Positions 35,676 to 46,125 of a DNA stretch of 64,000 bases are shown in pieces. The notes beneath the pieces are model-generated. The model was not told where the DNA came from. It saw nothing but the letters and a program-made list of their open reading frames with translations, and ran no database searches. A program made the position numbers and the translations under genes. This stretch comes from Paenibacillus guangzhouensis (GTDB lineage: Bacteria; Bacillota; Bacilli; Paenibacillales; Paenibacillaceae), in assembly GCF_009363075.1 (NCBI RefSeq), contig NZ_CP045293.1, forward strand, positions 1,116,001 through 1,180,000. The letters run 5' to 3'. How positions within the stretch are numbered: the stretch's first letter is position 1; every line of letters starts with the position of its first letter.

Positions 35676-36770
35676 ATGAGTATGGATTTTATCGAAGCGC
35701 TTCATGAAATCGAGCGCGAAAAAGGGATTAGCAAGGATATTTTGTTAGAGGCGATCGAGGCCGCTTTAATTTCAAGTTATAAACGTAACTTTAATACGGC
35801 GCAGAACGTTCGCGTTGACATGAACCGCCATAATGGCGTGATCAAGGTCTATGCGAGAAAAACCGTCGTGGACGAGATTCTTGATCCTCGGATGGAGATT
35901 TCTCTCTACGCGGCACGCGAGATTAACCCGAACTTCCAAATGGGAGATATCGCGGAGATCGAAGTAACGCCGCGCGATTTCGGACGCATTGCTGCTCAGA
36001 CAGCGAAGCAAGTTGTTACGCAACGCATTCGTGAAGCTGAGCGCGGATTGATCTACAACGCGTATATTGAGAAGGAAGAAGATATCGTTACGGGTATTGT
36101 CCAACGCCAAGATCTGCGTAATGTATATATCGACTTAGGCAAGATTGAAGCGGCTTTGCCACTCAACGAGCTTATGCCGAACGAGAAGTTCAAGCAAGGT
36201 GATCGTGTTAAAGCGTACATCACGAAGGTTGAGAATACAACGAAGGGGCCGCAAATTTTGCTCTCCCGCACACATCCAGGTCTTTTGAAGCGTTTGTTCG
36301 AGCTTGAAGTGCCTGAGATTTTCGATGGTGTCGTAGAAATTCGTTCCGTAGCTCGTGAAGCTGGCTTCCGTTCGAAGATCGCCGTCTATTCGCGCAATGA
36401 AGAAGTTGATCCGGTAGGATCCTGTGTAGGACCGAAAGGGATGCGTGTTCAGACGATCGTGAACGAGCTGAAAGGCGAGAAAATCGATATCGTCTGCTGG
36501 TCCGAGCGCGTTGACGAATATGTAGCGAACTCACTGAGTCCTTCCAAAGTCTTAGAGGTTCAAGTATTCGAACAAGAGAAGATGGCGCGTGTGATCGTAC
36601 CGGACTATCAATTGTCCCTTGCCATTGGTATTAAAGGTCAGAATGCTCGTCTTGCAGCTAAGCTTACAGGCTGGAAGATCGATATCAAGAGTGAGACGCA
36701 AGCGGAAGAAGAATACGGACGTGAGAGAACAGGCGAGACGATGCATCAGGATTCTGTATCGATCGACTAA
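35676..36770 (+). CDS. nusA: transcription termination/antitermination factor NusA
   Basis: Binds RNA polymerase and promotes pausing and intrinsic termination. N-terminal polymerase-binding domain (1-125), S1 domain (about 130-200), then two KH domains with 'GSCVGPKGMRVQTIVNELKG' and 'IGIKGQNARLAAKLTGW'. At 364 residues it lacks the C-terminal acidic repeats of E. coli NusA, as usual in Bacilli. An AAAGGGGGAG site precedes the ATG. Confidence 0.97.
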   Translation: MSMDFIEALHEIEREKGISKDILLEAIEAALISSYKRNFNTAQNVRVDMNRHNGVIKVYARKTVVDEILDPRMEISLYAAREINPNFQMGDIAEIEVTPRDFGRIAAQTAKQVVTQRIREAERGLIYNAYIEKEEDIVTGIVQRQDLRNVYIDLGKIEAALPLNELMPNEKFKQGDRVKAYITKVENTTKGPQILLSRTHPGLLKRLFELEVPEIFDGVVEIRSVAREAGFRSKIAVYSRNEEVDPVGSCVGPKGMRVQTIVNELKGEKIDIVCWSERVDEYVANSLSPSKVLEVQVFEQEKMARVIVPDYQLSLAIGIKGQNARLAAKLTGWKIDIKSETQAEEEYGRERTGETMHQDSVSID

Positions 36771-36798
36771 TTGATTACGCGACGGGGGAGGGGATCAT

Positions 36799-37113
36799 AT
36801 GAGACCTAGAAAAGTACCGCTGCGAAAATGTGTTGCTTGTCAGCAAATGATGCCCAAGAAAGAACTGATTCGTGTGGTGAAGACACCACAGGATGAAGTG
36901 TTAATTGATTTGACTGGCAAAAAAGCAGGGCGCGGCGCATATTTGTGCGGTAAGCTGTCCTGTTTCAAGCTAGCTCATAAGAGCAAGGCGTTGGACCGTG
37001 CATTGAAGCATCAGGTACAGCCTGAAATATACAACCAACTGGAGCAGGACTTTATTCGCGTGGAAGATGAATTCATTGCGAATAAGGAGCGGGCGGAGGA
37101 TGAAGATGAGTAA
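36799..37113 (+). CDS. rnpM: RNase P modulator RnpM (YlxR)
   Basis: A 104-residue RNA-binding protein of the YlxR family (DUF448). 'LRKCVACQQMMPKKELIRVV' and 'GRGAYLCGKLSCFK' are diagnostic. In B. subtilis it was shown to bind RNase P RNA and dampen its activity. It is followed by an unusual acidic C-terminal tail. A GGGGGAGGGG site precedes the ATG. Its last 8 bases overlap ylxQ. Confidence 0.92.
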   Translation: MRPRKVPLRKCVACQQMMPKKELIRVVKTPQDEVLIDLTGKKAGRGAYLCGKLSCFKLAHKSKALDRALKHQVQPEIYNQLEQDFIRVEDEFIANKERAEDEDE

Positions 37114-37429
37114 AGTGAAGTCCTACTTGGGACTTGCAATGCGTGCAGGGAAGCTGATCACGGGTGATGAAATCGTGCTCAAGGCGGTCCGTGCAGGCGG
37201 GGCTCATCTCGTTATTGTCGCAGGCGACGCTTCAGAGAACACCAAGAAGAAATTTCGCGACAAATGTCATACGTACAACGTGCCGCTTGCGATCGGGTTC
37301 GATCGGGGAACTTTGGGAGAATGCATTGGTAAAGCCGAACGCGTCGTTCTAGCCGTGACAGACCCAGGTTTTTTTCGAATGATCAGTAAGGAAATGTTGA
37401 TATTGTCGGAGGTGGAGTATATTGAGTAA
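37106..37429 (+). CDS. ylxQ: L7Ae-family ribosomal protein YlxQ
   Basis: A 107-residue member of the L7Ae/L30e/YbxF family, which binds kink-turn RNA. '[19 protein letters not shown]' and '[16 protein letters not shown]' are typical. The frame opens at 37067 inside rnpM, but CGGAGGA at 37094-37100 places the start at ATG 37106. It overlaps both neighbours by 8 bases, showing tight coupling in the nusA-infB operon. Confidence 0.93.
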   Translation: MSKVKSYLGLAMRAGKLITGDEIVLKAVRAGGAHLVIVAGDASENTKKKFRDKCHTYNVPLAIGFDRGTLGECIGKAERVVLAVTDPGFFRMISKEMLILSEVEYIE

Positions 37430-40085
37430 ACAAGACAACAAAGATAATAAAGATAAGCTAAGAGTATATGAGTATGCGAAGTCTTTAAATATGAGCAGTA
37501 AAGAAATTATTACGATCATGAAACGGCTCGATATCCCTGTGAATAACCATATGAGCGTGATGGAGAATGATACCGTCAGTCGTGTGGAACAATTCTTCCG
37601 GGATATTAAGGCGAATGCAGCAGCGAAGCGTTCGGGCTCTGACAAAGGTCAAGTGAGTAGCCCATCGAACCCTCCTGCTGCTGTGCAACAAGGGAATGGT
37701 TCAACTTCACAGACGTCTAAACCAAGCGAGATGGCTACTATCTCTGCGAAGCCAAGTCATGTGAAGCCCCAAGGTCAGCGGGAAGGTGGTAATACCGTTA
37801 CCCAATCCAAGCCAGCTGGTCAACAGCAGCCGAACCGTCATGGTCAATCAACAAATCCATCGCGTGATGGACGTGATCAGCATAAACCTCGCCAACCTGA
37901 GAAGCAGGGGAATCATCAAATGAATAACAATTCAAAAAATCAGGATCAGCGCAGGACAATGGGGAACCCTAACGGAACAAGCAATGGAAAAGCAAATTCC
38001 GGGCAACGACCAGGCCAAGGTAGACCATTCCAAGGAAATACAAGTAATAATTCACAAGCTACGAGACCACAAAATCATGGGAATCAGGCACAAGCTCCCA
38101 ATAAATTCAATGGAAACTCTGGCAAACAAGTGGATGAGGGAGAGGAATTCGTGTCAGTAACTAAACCAGCATCAGCACCAAAGAAAACGAAGCCAAATCA
38201 AAAGCGCTTCGATGATAACAAAGTCAGCAATTTCAAAGGAAATCAAGGCGGTGGCTATAACAACCGTGGCGGAAGAAATCAACGCGGTAGAGGCCAACAG
38301 CCTGTTCAAGAAAAACGTGAGAAAATCGATAACACGCCGAAGAAAATCATTGTACGCGGCAATATGACGGTTGGGGAAACCGCTAAATTGCTTCATAAGG
38401 ATGCTTCTGAGGTGATCAAGAAATTAATTTTCTTGGGTGTTATGGCTACCATTAACCAGGAGCTTGACCTGGATACAATCCAATTGCTTGCCTCAGAGTT
38501 TAAGGTCGAAGTGGAGATCAAGATCCCAGTTGAAGAAGACCGTTTTGAAGATGTAGAAGAAGTCGATGATGAGGCGGATTTGAAAACTCGTCCTCCAGTT
38601 GTTACGATCATGGGTCACGTTGACCACGGTAAAACAACGTTGCTTGATGCGATTCGTTCGACGAACGTAACAAGTGGAGAAGCAGGCGGAATCACGCAGC
38701 ATATCGGTGCATACCAAGTTGAAACCAACGGTAAGAAAATTACGTTCCTGGATACACCGGGTCACGAAGCGTTTACAACGATGCGTGCGCGTGGTGCTGA
38801 AGTAACGGATATTACAATTATCGTAGTTGCAGCGGATGACGGTGTGATGCCGCAGACGGTTGAAGCGATCAACCATGCGAAGGCAGCAAATGTTCCAATT
38901 ATCGTTGCTGTAAACAAAATTGATAAGCCAAACGCAAATCCGGATAAAGTGAAGCAAGAGCTTACAGAATATGAATTGGTTCCAGAAGAGTGGGGCGGCG
39001 ATACGATCTTTGTTAACTTGTCTGCGAAACAACGTATTAACTTGGATGGCTTGCTTGAGATGATTCTTCTTGTTGCGGAAGTCAACGAGTACAAAGCGAA
39101 CCCAGACAAGCGTGCTCGCGGTACAGTTATTGAAGCTGAGCTTGACAAAGGCCGCGGTCCAGTCGCACGTATCCTTGTGCAACATGGTACACTTCGCGTT
39201 GGGGATGCCTTCGTTGCAGGGAACTGCTTCGGTCGTGTCCGTGCAATGGTCAACGACAAAGGTCGTCGTCTGAAAGAAGCGGGTCCTTCGACGCCTGTTG
39301 AGATTACAGGTCTTACGGAAGTTCCGCTAGCAGGCGATCCGTTCATGGGCTTCGAAGATGAGCGTAAGGCACGTGCTATCGCCGATCGTCGTGCAATCAC
39401 GCAACGTCAGTCTGAGCTTAATGCGAATACACGTGTTACGCTAGATGATCTGTTCAAGCACATCAAAGACGGCGAGATCAAAGACCTGAACGTCATTATC
39501 AAAGGGGACGTGCAAGGTTCTGTTGAAGCATTGAAAGGCTCCTTGGCGAAAATCGAAGTTGAAGGCGTACGCGTTAAGATCATCCACAGCGGTGTTGGTG
39601 CGCTTACAGAATCCGATATCATCCTAGCAGCTGCTTCGAATGCAATCGTGATCGGATTTAACGTTCGTCCAGACAACCAAGCGAAGCTTACTGCGGAGCA
39701 AGAGAAAGTCGATGTTCGTCTGCACCGTGTTATTTATAGCGTGATCGAAGAAATCGAACAAGCGATGAAAGGGATGCTTGATCCTGAATATCGTGAGAAC
39801 GTTATTGGTCATGCGGAAGTGCGTAACATTTTCAAAATCAACAAAATGTCGATCGCGGGTTGTATGGTTACATCCGGTAAAATTAGTCGTTCGGCAGAAG
39901 TTCGCGTCATTCGCGAAGGTATTGTAATATTTGAAGGCAAAATCGATTCCTTGAAACGCTTCAAAGACGATGCCAAAGAAGTAGCGCAAGGCTACGAGTG
40001 CGGTATTACCATTGAGCGCTTCAATGACATTAAAGAGGGAGATATTATCGAAGCCTTTGTCATGGAAACGGTAGAGCGTAAGTAG
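37422..40085 (+). CDS. infB: translation initiation factor IF-2
   Basis: The GTPase that brings initiator tRNA to the 30S subunit. IF2_N domain 1 lies at residues 13-38, followed by about 260 residues of Gln/Asn/Gly-rich disordered linker, then IF2_N domain 2 ('[20 protein letters not shown]', about 316). The G domain ('GHVDHGKTT' near 400, 'DTPGHEAF', 'NKID') and C-terminal domains follow. It starts with TTG after GGAGGTGGAG. 887 residues, longer than B. subtilis (716) because of the linker. An internal GTG start at 38151 may give a shorter form. Confidence 0.97.
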   Translation: MSKQDNKDNKDKLRVYEYAKSLNMSSKEIITIMKRLDIPVNNHMSVMENDTVSRVEQFFRDIKANAAAKRSGSDKGQVSSPSNPPAAVQQGNGSTSQTSKPSEMATISAKPSHVKPQGQREGGNTVTQSKPAGQQQPNRHGQSTNPSRDGRDQHKPRQPEKQGNHQMNNNSKNQDQRRTMGNPNGTSNGKANSGQRPGQGRPFQGNTSNNSQATRPQNHGNQAQAPNKFNGNSGKQVDEGEEFVSVTKPASAPKKTKPNQKRFDDNKVSNFKGNQGGGYNNRGGRNQRGRGQQPVQEKREKIDNTPKKIIVRGNMTVGETAKLLHKDASEVIKKLIFLGVMATINQELDLDTIQLLASEFKVEVEIKIPVEEDRFEDVEEVDDEADLKTRPPVVTIMGHVDHGKTTLLDAIRSTNVTSGEAGGITQHIGAYQVETNGKKITFLDTPGHEAFTTMRARGAEVTDITIIVVAADDGVMPQTVEAINHAKAANVPIIVAVNKIDKPNANPDKVKQELTEYELVPEEWGGDTIFVNLSAKQRINLDGLLEMILLVAEVNEYKANPDKRARGTVIEAELDKGRGPVARILVQHGTLRVGDAFVAGNCFGRVRAMVNDKGRRLKEAGPSTPVEITGLTEVPLAGDPFMGFEDERKARAIADRRAITQRQSELNANTRVTLDDLFKHIKDGEIKDLNVIIKGDVQGSVEALKGSLAKIEVEGVRVKIIHSGVGALTESDIILAAASNAIVIGFNVRPDNQAKLTAEQEKVDVRLHRVIYSVIEEIEQAMKGMLDPEYRENVIGHAEVRNIFKINKMSIAGCMVTSGKISRSAEVRVIREGIVIFEGKIDSLKRFKDDAKEVAQGYECGITIERFNDIKEGDIIEAFVMETVERK

Positions 40086-40100
40086 AGAGGTGATACACCC

Positions 40101-40448
40101 ATGGCTAAAATTCGTGTAGGACGTGTTGGCGAGCAACTGAAAAAGGAGCTCAGCCAGCTCATCCAATCTGAACTGAAAGACCCTCGGATCGGTTTCGTAA
40201 CCGTGACAGGGGTTGAAGTAACTAATGATTTGTCGCAAGCTCGCGTGTTCTTGAGCGTACTCGGGGATGAAGAGCAGAAGAATAATACATTAAAGGCGCT
40301 TGCAAAAGCAAACGGATTTCTACGGTCCGAATTAGGTAAAAGAATCCGCCTTCGTCATACCCCGGAGCTTCTCTTTAAATTCGACTCATCCATTGAATAC
40401 GGAAGTCGGATTGAGAAGATTCTCGGTGAAATCCAAGATGGGGAATGA
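40101..40448 (+). CDS. rbfA: ribosome-binding factor A
   Basis: RbfA aids processing of the 16S 5' end. 115 residues of a KH-like fold; '[20 protein letters not shown]', '[18 protein letters not shown]' and '[18 protein letters not shown]' are standard. An AGAGAGGTG site lies before the ATG. It is followed after 6 nt by nrnA. Confidence 0.97.
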   Translation: MAKIRVGRVGEQLKKELSQLIQSELKDPRIGFVTVTGVEVTNDLSQARVFLSVLGDEEQKNNTLKALAKANGFLRSELGKRIRLRHTPELLFKFDSSIEYGSRIEKILGEIQDGE

Positions 40449-40454
40449 GGAATA

Positions 40455-41447
40455 ATGTTGACTGTTAACGATACGTTATATGCGGAACAATTAGTGGCCG
40501 CATATAACTTCATTCATCAGCATGACGATTTCCTGGTAGTATCACACGTCCAACCGGACGGTGATGCTGCCAGTTCAACCGTCGCAATCGGTTGGTTATT
40601 GTCACAGCTAGGCAAGAAATTCACGATGATCAATGAAGGAGCTATTCCTGGCCGACTTGGCTTTTTATGGTCCTCGAATGAAATACATAATTATACACTT
40701 GAACCGTTAAACCGTACTTTTAGCACGGTTATTTGTGTAGATTGCGCTGATTTCTCAAGAACAGGTAAAGTGCAGCAACTCTTCACAGAAGACAGAGTGC
40801 TCCTCAATATTGATCATCATCCGACGAATGATCACTTCGGCACGGTCAATTTGATCAAGGTCGACGCTGCAGCAACGGCGGAGATTCTGTTCGATCTGAT
40901 GAATCAATTTGCGATCACATGGCATGTTGACATCGCGACGGCACTCTATACCGGGATTCTTACCGATACAGGCGGTTTCCGTTATGCGAATACGACGCCT
41001 CGTGTTATGGAGATTATTTCTCAGCTGCTTACCTATGGTGTGAACGGGCATTGGCTTGCTGATCATTTGCTGGAAAAGATGTCTATGGCACAAATGCTTC
41101 TTTTAACGAAAGCATTGTCAAGATTGACCTTCACGGAAGATAATCGCGTTGGCTATATTTACGTAACGCCAGAAGATATGGCAGAGACAGGTGCGGTCAA
41201 TGAAGATCTCGAAGGATTAGTGAATTATCCGCGCAACATTGAAGGTGTGGATGTAGGGATTCTATTCAAGCAAGTAAGCGATACAGCAGTCAAAATTAGC
41301 CTGCGTTCGAACGAGAACGTGAATGTAGCCAACATCGCGCAGTCTTTTGGCGGCGGCGGTCATGTTCGTGCTTCTGGCTGCAGAGTTGAAGGAACATTGC
41401 AAGATGTGATAAATCAAGTTGTAGAACGAGTGAGGCAGCAATTATGA
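40455..41447 (+). CDS. nrnA: DHH-family oligoribonuclease/pAp phosphatase NrnA
   Basis: Degrades short RNA oligonucleotides and 3'-phosphoadenosine 5'-phosphate in related species. DHH domain motifs 'SHVQPDGDAASST', 'CVDCADFSR', 'NIDHHPTND' and 'ILTDTGGFR' give the metal ligands. The DHHA1 domain ends with 'SFGGGGHVRASG'. 330 residues. B. subtilis nrnA lies elsewhere; placement between rbfA and truB is seen in other Firmicutes. Stop and truB start overlap (ATGA). Confidence 0.93.
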   Translation: MLTVNDTLYAEQLVAAYNFIHQHDDFLVVSHVQPDGDAASSTVAIGWLLSQLGKKFTMINEGAIPGRLGFLWSSNEIHNYTLEPLNRTFSTVICVDCADFSRTGKVQQLFTEDRVLLNIDHHPTNDHFGTVNLIKVDAAATAEILFDLMNQFAITWHVDIATALYTGILTDTGGFRYANTTPRVMEIISQLLTYGVNGHWLADHLLEKMSMAQMLLLTKALSRLTFTEDNRVGYIYVTPEDMAETGAVNEDLEGLVNYPRNIEGVDVGILFKQVSDTAVKISLRSNENVNVANIAQSFGGGGHVRASGCRVEGTLQDVINQVVERVRQQL

Positions 41448-42358
41448 TTGAACTTGATGGAATTTTACCTGTATTGAAGCCGGCAGGCTGGACGTCACAT
41501 GATGTCGTTGCCAAGGTGCGTGGTCTGATTCGTATGAAGCGAATTGGCCACACGGGCACCTTAGATCCTGCGGTAACCGGCGTATTGCCGCTTTGCCTAG
41601 GACGAGCTACGCGACTCGTGGAGTATTTGCAAGAACTTCCTAAGGAGTACGAAGCTGTTCTTCGTCTAGGCATTGCGACAGACACTGAAGATTTGACAGG
41701 AGAAGTTATAGAACGTATGGATCCGGTTCACGTAACAGAGGAACAAGTCCGGGAAGTTATTCAATCGTTCGTTGGCACCATTGAACAAGTTCCTCCGATG
41801 TATTCAGCAGTAAAAGTAGATGGGAAACGGCTATACGAGCTTGCGCGAGAAGGTAAAGTAGTCGAGCGTAAATCGAGAGAAGTCACGATCTATAAGATCG
41901 AGGTACTACAGCTGCAGCTTCAAGGACCAGAGCCGGAAATTCATTTTCGTGTCCTTTGCTCCAAAGGGACCTATATTCGAACACTCTGTGTTGATATAGG
42001 GAGAGCATTAGGCGTACCAGCGACAATGGCTTCGCTTGTTCGTACCATGTCTGCGAATATGACGAGAGAACATGGTCTGACACTCGAACAAATAGCGGAA
42101 TACAAACAACAGGGGACTTTGCAAGAGCATCTCATTCCTATGGATGTATCGGTGTCGCATCTACCCGCCCACACGATTGCTCCCGACAAAGCGCACCAAG
42201 CGGTTCAAGGCCAGAAAATATCAGGCAGGGCAGTATCCCCAGCCGTGGATCAGTCCGGATGTATTCGGTTATACTCGCCAGAAGGACAATTTTATGGTAT
42301 CTTCGAGAGAAAGCCGGAAGAGACGTTCATAAGACCAGTCAAAGTCTTCTTACCGTAA
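41444..42358 (+). CDS. truB: tRNA pseudouridine-55 synthase TruB
   Basis: Converts U55 of the tRNA T-loop to pseudouridine. The catalytic Asp is in 'RIGHTGTLDPAVTGVLPLCL', and 'YEAVLRLGIATDTED' and 'VPPMYSAVKVDGKRLYELAR' follow. The C-terminal PUA-like domain is present. 304 residues. It overlaps nrnA by ATGA. Confidence 0.97.
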   Translation: MIELDGILPVLKPAGWTSHDVVAKVRGLIRMKRIGHTGTLDPAVTGVLPLCLGRATRLVEYLQELPKEYEAVLRLGIATDTEDLTGEVIERMDPVHVTEEQVREVIQSFVGTIEQVPPMYSAVKVDGKRLYELAREGKVVERKSREVTIYKIEVLQLQLQGPEPEIHFRVLCSKGTYIRTLCVDIGRALGVPATMASLVRTMSANMTREHGLTLEQIAEYKQQGTLQEHLIPMDVSVSHLPAHTIAPDKAHQAVQGQKISGRAVSPAVDQSGCIRLYSPEGQFYGIFERKPEETFIRPVKVFLP

Positions 42359-42411
42359 AATGCTTACTTTGCAGCTAATTCTGATAAATAGAATTGCAGG
42401 TGTTGATTAAC

Positions 42412-43356
42412 GTGAAAAAAATTACAATATCTTATCCGCTCACACCGGATCAAATGGAACAATTCCGTAAACCGCAAGCGATGGCATTAGGTTATTTTGA
42501 TGGCGTGCATCTTGGACATCAACAAGTGATTGGCGGAGCTGTTGCCTATGCAAGAGCGCAGGGGATTCCAGCTTCAGTCATGACCTTTCATCCGAAACCG
42601 CGCGAAGTGCTTCGCAAAGAAAAACATAGCAACTATATTACGCCGCTTAGCGAGAAGCTTGAAGTCATGGCTCGCTTAGGTGTAGACCAACTATTTGTCG
42701 TGCGTTTTGACGAAGCCTTCTCACATATTTCACCCGCAACATTTGTGGAAGAGTTCCTACTAGCGCTTGAAGTCCAACATGCTGTCGTTGGGTTTGATTA
42801 TGCATTTGGCTATAAAGGCGAGGGGAATCCAGAGATGCTGCGGGTGCTTGGCCAAGGCAAGATGACGGTCGATGTCATTCAGCCATGGCTGCTGTCTGGA
42901 TTGAAGGTGAGCAGTACACTCATTCGCAAACACTTAAGCGAAGGTAAAGTAGAAGAAGCCAATACGCTGCTTGGACGACCGTATACGGTTCATGGAACGG
43001 TTATTGCAGGTGAGGGACGAGGCAATACGATTGGCTATCCTACGGCTAATATCGACCCGACCGATGCGTACTTGATTCCGTGTAATGGCGTATATGCTGT
43101 TCAGGTCTCTCTGGGGGAGAAGAAGTATGGCGGTGTCATGAACGTTGGTGTCAAGCCAACCTTCCACAAAGACGGAATGAAGCAGACGCTTGAAGCGCAT
43201 TTGTTCGATTTCAATGAGGATATTTATGGGGAACAGGTTCGGATTGAATTTATCGAATATATTCGCCCAGAGCAGCGCTTCAGCTCGGTTCAAGAGTTGA
43301 TCGCGCAGATCCATCGTGACGCGGATACAGCAAGAGCGATTCTAGCTTCAAAGTAG
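42412..43356 (+). CDS. ribF: bifunctional riboflavin kinase/FAD synthetase
   Basis: Makes FMN and FAD. The N-terminal adenylyltransferase domain has 'ALGYFDGVHLGHQ' and 'SSTLIRKHLSEG'; the C-terminal flavokinase domain has 'GRGNTIGYPTANI' and 'YAVQVSLG'. The frame opens at TTG 42394; GTG 42412 is preferred because AGGTG (42398-42402) lies at a suitable distance, although TTG 42403 is possible. About 314 residues. No FMN riboswitch is seen upstream. Confidence 0.94.
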   Translation: MKKITISYPLTPDQMEQFRKPQAMALGYFDGVHLGHQQVIGGAVAYARAQGIPASVMTFHPKPREVLRKEKHSNYITPLSEKLEVMARLGVDQLFVVRFDEAFSHISPATFVEEFLLALEVQHAVVGFDYAFGYKGEGNPEMLRVLGQGKMTVDVIQPWLLSGLKVSSTLIRKHLSEGKVEEANTLLGRPYTVHGTVIAGEGRGNTIGYPTANIDPTDAYLIPCNGVYAVQVSLGEKKYGGVMNVGVKPTFHKDGMKQTLEAHLFDFNEDIYGEQVRIEFIEYIRPEQRFSSVQELIAQIHRDADTARAILASK

Positions 43357-43359
43357 ACA

Positions 43360-43389
43360 TTTACATTTCGATATGGAATGTGCTATACT
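43360..43389 (+). promoter_or_regulatory. sigma-A promoter of rpsO
   Basis: TTTACA (43360-43365), 18-nt spacer, TATACT (43384-43389), with TGC directly before the -10 (extended -10). The start site near 43396 gives a leader of about 100 nt. Confidence 0.75.
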
Positions 43390-43396
43390 GAGTAAC

Positions 43397-43470
43397 GTTG
43401 TTGTCTTCATGGACAACATCATTAACCTTAGCTTGGTTATACGTCTCACCATCGTTGACGAGGCTAATGG
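43397..43470 (+). promoter_or_regulatory. structured rpsO (S15) leader
   Basis: Hairpin 1: GTTGTC (43400-43405) with GACAAC (43412-43417). Domain 2: CCTTAGC (43426-43432) with GCTAAtGG (43463-43470, one bulged T), enclosing CGTC (43442-43445) with GACG (43457-43460). The AAGGAGG binding site follows at 43482. S15 autoregulatory leaders are well established in several phyla, which makes this a likely S15-binding region; binding itself is inferred. Confidence 0.55.
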
Positions 43471-43496
43471 CGATTATATTGAAGGAGGTGAATAGG

Positions 43497-43766
43497 ATGG
43501 CATTAACTCAAGAGCGTAAAACGCAACTTATTGAGGAACACAAAAAACATGCAACTGATACAGGTAGCCCTGAGGTGCAAGTTGCTGTCCTAACTGAGAA
43601 CATTAAGAACTTGACTGACCACTTGCGTACGCATAAGAAAGATCACCACTCACGTCGCGGTCTTTTGAAAATGGTAGGTCAACGCCGTAAGCTTCTTGCT
43701 TACTTGAAGAACAAAGATGTTCAACGTTACAGTGCTTTGATCGAAAAGCTAGGACTTCGTCGCTAA
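43497..43766 (+). CDS. rpsO: 30S ribosomal protein S15
   Basis: Primary 16S rRNA-binding protein, 89 residues: '[18 protein letters not shown]', '[15 protein letters not shown]' and '[20 protein letters not shown]' are nearly invariant. The open frame begins at 43398, but AAGGAGGTG at 43482-43490 fixes ATG 43497. It is followed by a strong terminator. Confidence 0.98.
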   Translation: MALTQERKTQLIEEHKKHATDTGSPEVQVAVLTENIKNLTDHLRTHKKDHHSRRGLLKMVGQRRKLLAYLKNKDVQRYSALIEKLGLRR

Positions 43767-43779
43767 TATACGACAAACT

Positions 43780-43840
43780 GCAGCCTGGTTGTTCACCGCA
43801 TGCGCTTCGATGCCGTGCGGGAGCAACCGGGTTGCTTTTT
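43780..43840 (+). terminator. intrinsic terminator after rpsO
   Basis: Long GC-rich stem: GCAGCC-GGTTG on the left with CAACC-GGTTGC on the right, and CCGCA/TGCGG nearer the loop, then TTTTT ending at 43840. A small GCTTTT/AAAAGC palindrome overlaps its 3' side. Confidence 0.85.
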
Positions 43841-43903
43841 ATAAAAGCAGGAAATAATAATACATATGAAGAAAATTAAAGAAGAGCGATGAGGAGGGAT
43901 TTC

Positions 43904-46009
43904 ATGGAAAAGCGTATTGAAATGCAACTTGGCGGCAGAACGTTGATCTTAGAGACGGGTGTTCTTGCCAAACAAGCGAACGCAGCGGTTAAAGTCCAAT
44001 ATGGAGACACCGTTGTATTATGTACAGTTACTGCTTCGTCCGAACCGAAAGATTTGGACTTTTTCCCGTTGACGGTCAATTATGAAGAACGTCTGTATGC
44101 CGTTGGTAAAATTCCTGGTGGATTTATTAAACGTGAAGGTAGACCAAGCGAGAAGGCTATTCTTGCGAGCCGTCTAACAGACCGTCCGATTCGTCCGTTA
44201 TTCCCGGATGGATTCCGTAACGATGTTCAGATCGTTAACCTAGTGATGAGCGTAGACCAAGATTGTTCGCCTGAAATTGCAGCGATGATCGGTACTTCGG
44301 CTTCCCTAAGTATCTCGGACGTGCCTTTCAACGGACCGATTGGCGGCGTTGTCGTTGGACGTATTGACGGTCAATTTGTGATCAATCCAACGGTTGCGCA
44401 GGAAGAGAAGAGCGATTTGTACCTTGTTGTAGCAGGTACGAAGGACGCAATCATGATGGTTGAAGCAGAAGCGAACGAAGTTCCTGAAGAAGTGATGCTC
44501 GAAGCGATTATGTTCGGACATGACGCGATCAGGGAAATCGTAGCCGTTATTGAACAATTTACAGAGCAAGCAGGCAAGCCGAAGATGGAAGTGAAGCTTC
44601 ATGCGGTGAATACATCCGTGAATGAAGAGGTTCGTGCGTTCGCGCAAGCGCGCCTTGTTGAGGCTGTTAAGATTGCTGAGAAGCACGCGCGTCAAGATGC
44701 GATCGATTCCATTAGCGCGGAAGCTATTGCTCATTTCGAACAACAATATATTGAACAGGACGAGCTTCTAGATGATGTGAAAGAAATTTTGCATGACATC
44801 GTAAAAGAAGAAGTTCGCCGATTGATTACACATGATAAAGTAAGACCAGATGGCCGGAAACTTGATGAAATTCGTCCGATTTCCTGCGATATTAACTTGT
44901 TGCCTCGTACGCACGGTTCTGGTCTATTTACGCGTGGACAAACACAGGCATTAAGCATTTGTACATTAGGTGCGCTTGGCGATGTTCAGATTTTGGACGG
45001 CATCGGTCTTGAAGAAACGAAACGTTTCATGCATCATTACAATTTCCCGCCGTTCAGCGTAGGGGAAGCAAGACCGCTTCGTCCTCCAGGTCGTCGTGAG
45101 ATTGGACATGGAGCACTTGGCGAGCGCGCATTAATGAAGGTTATCCCTTCGGAAGTCGATTTCCCATACACGATCCGTTTAGTATCTGAGGTACTTGAGT
45201 CGAATGGTTCAACGTCCCAAGCGAGTATCTGTGCAAGTACACTTGCAATGATGGATGCTGGTGTACCAATCAAGGCTCCGGTTGCAGGTATTGCTATGGG
45301 TCTTATTAAAGACGGGGAGCATGTATCTATCCTGTCCGATATTCAAGGGATGGAAGATCACCTCGGGGATATGGACTTCAAAGTTGCGGGTACTGCAGAA
45401 GGCGTAACGGCAATCCAAATGGATATCAAGATCGATGGTATTGATCGTCAGATTCTGGCGAATGCATTGACACAAGCCAAAGAAGGGCGCATGCACATTC
45501 TATCCAAGATGTTAGAAGTGATTAATCAGCCGAAGGAAAGCTTATCGCCATATGCACCGAAGATCTTGACGATGCAGATCAACCCGGATAAAATTCGTGA
45601 TGTTATTGGTGCTGGCGGTAAGATCATCAATAAAATTATCGAAGAGACAGGGGTAAAAATCGATATCGAGCAAGATGGCCGCGTATTTATCGCATCTTCC
45701 AACCAAGAGATGAATGAGAAAGCACGCTCCATTATTGAAGGTATCGTAAGAGAAGTGGTTGTTGGTGAAATTTACCTTGGTACGGTGAAACGTGTTGAGA
45801 AATTTGGCGCATTCGTTGAAATTCTACCAGGTAAAGAAGGACTTGTTCATATCTCACAACTATCTACTGAGCGTGTAGCGAAAGTGGAGGATGTTGTTGC
45901 TGTTGGCGATTCGATCACGGTGAAAGTGACTGAAATCGATCAGCAAGGTCGTGTGAACTTGTCACGCAAAGCCGTTTTGGTTGCACAACAAGCACCTGCA
46001 CAATCTTAA
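43904..46009 (+). CDS. pnp: polynucleotide phosphorylase
   Basis: 3'-5' phosphorolytic exoribonuclease of RNA turnover. Two RNase PH domains ('[15 protein letters not shown]', '[15 protein letters not shown]'), then a KH domain ('[17 protein letters not shown]') and an S1 domain ('[19 protein letters not shown]'). The frame opens at 43889, but GAGGAGGG (43891-43898) lies inside it, so ATG 43904 is used (701 residues). It follows rpsO as in most bacteria. Confidence 0.97.
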   Translation: MEKRIEMQLGGRTLILETGVLAKQANAAVKVQYGDTVVLCTVTASSEPKDLDFFPLTVNYEERLYAVGKIPGGFIKREGRPSEKAILASRLTDRPIRPLFPDGFRNDVQIVNLVMSVDQDCSPEIAAMIGTSASLSISDVPFNGPIGGVVVGRIDGQFVINPTVAQEEKSDLYLVVAGTKDAIMMVEAEANEVPEEVMLEAIMFGHDAIREIVAVIEQFTEQAGKPKMEVKLHAVNTSVNEEVRAFAQARLVEAVKIAEKHARQDAIDSISAEAIAHFEQQYIEQDELLDDVKEILHDIVKEEVRRLITHDKVRPDGRKLDEIRPISCDINLLPRTHGSGLFTRGQTQALSICTLGALGDVQILDGIGLEETKRFMHHYNFPPFSVGEARPLRPPGRREIGHGALGERALMKVIPSEVDFPYTIRLVSEVLESNGSTSQASICASTLAMMDAGVPIKAPVAGIAMGLIKDGEHVSILSDIQGMEDHLGDMDFKVAGTAEGVTAIQMDIKIDGIDRQILANALTQAKEGRMHILSKMLEVINQPKESLSPYAPKILTMQINPDKIRDVIGAGGKIINKIIEETGVKIDIEQDGRVFIASSNQEMNEKARSIIEGIVREVVVGEIYLGTVKRVEKFGAFVEILPGKEGLVHISQLSTERVAKVEDVVAVGDSITVKVTEIDQQGRVNLSRKAVLVAQQAPAQS

Positions 46010-46029
46010 TCCAAATTTAGGATACATCG

Positions 46030-46059
46030 AAGAGACAGAGCTCATCTGTTTCTTTTTTT
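46030..46059 (+). terminator. intrinsic terminator after pnp
   Basis: AAGAGACAG (46030-46038) with CTGTTTCTT (46046-46054), one G-U pair, 7-nt loop, then a T run to 46059. Confidence 0.85.
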
Positions 46060-46069
46060 GTCTTTGTGG

Positions 46070-46098
46070 ACATATTCCCCCTCACGTTCTCATATAGA
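46070..46098 (+). promoter_or_regulatory. candidate sigma-E promoter of ylxY
   Basis: ACATATT (46070-46076), 14-nt spacer, CATATAGA (46091-46098). The spacing and the CATA core fit the mother-cell sigma-E consensus (KMATATT-N14-CATACAHT), with mismatches in the second half of the -10. The downstream gene belongs to a predicted sporulation family. Confidence 0.45.
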
Positions 46099-46125
46099 TT
46101 AGGACAAATTAGTCGAGGGGACGAA

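Noticed and set aside
38493-39400. Long - strand frames over infB
   Set aside because: Antisense shadows of the conserved IF-2 G domain; composition is unlike a real protein.
42359-42411. FMN riboswitch before ribF
   Set aside because: Gap of about 50 nt without conserved RFN elements; the gene is in the nusA-truB operon.
43832-43866. Promoter for pnp (TTGCTT-N17-TAATAA)
   Set aside because: Poor hexamers that overlap the rpsO terminator; pnp probably depends on readthrough or a site I cannot identify.
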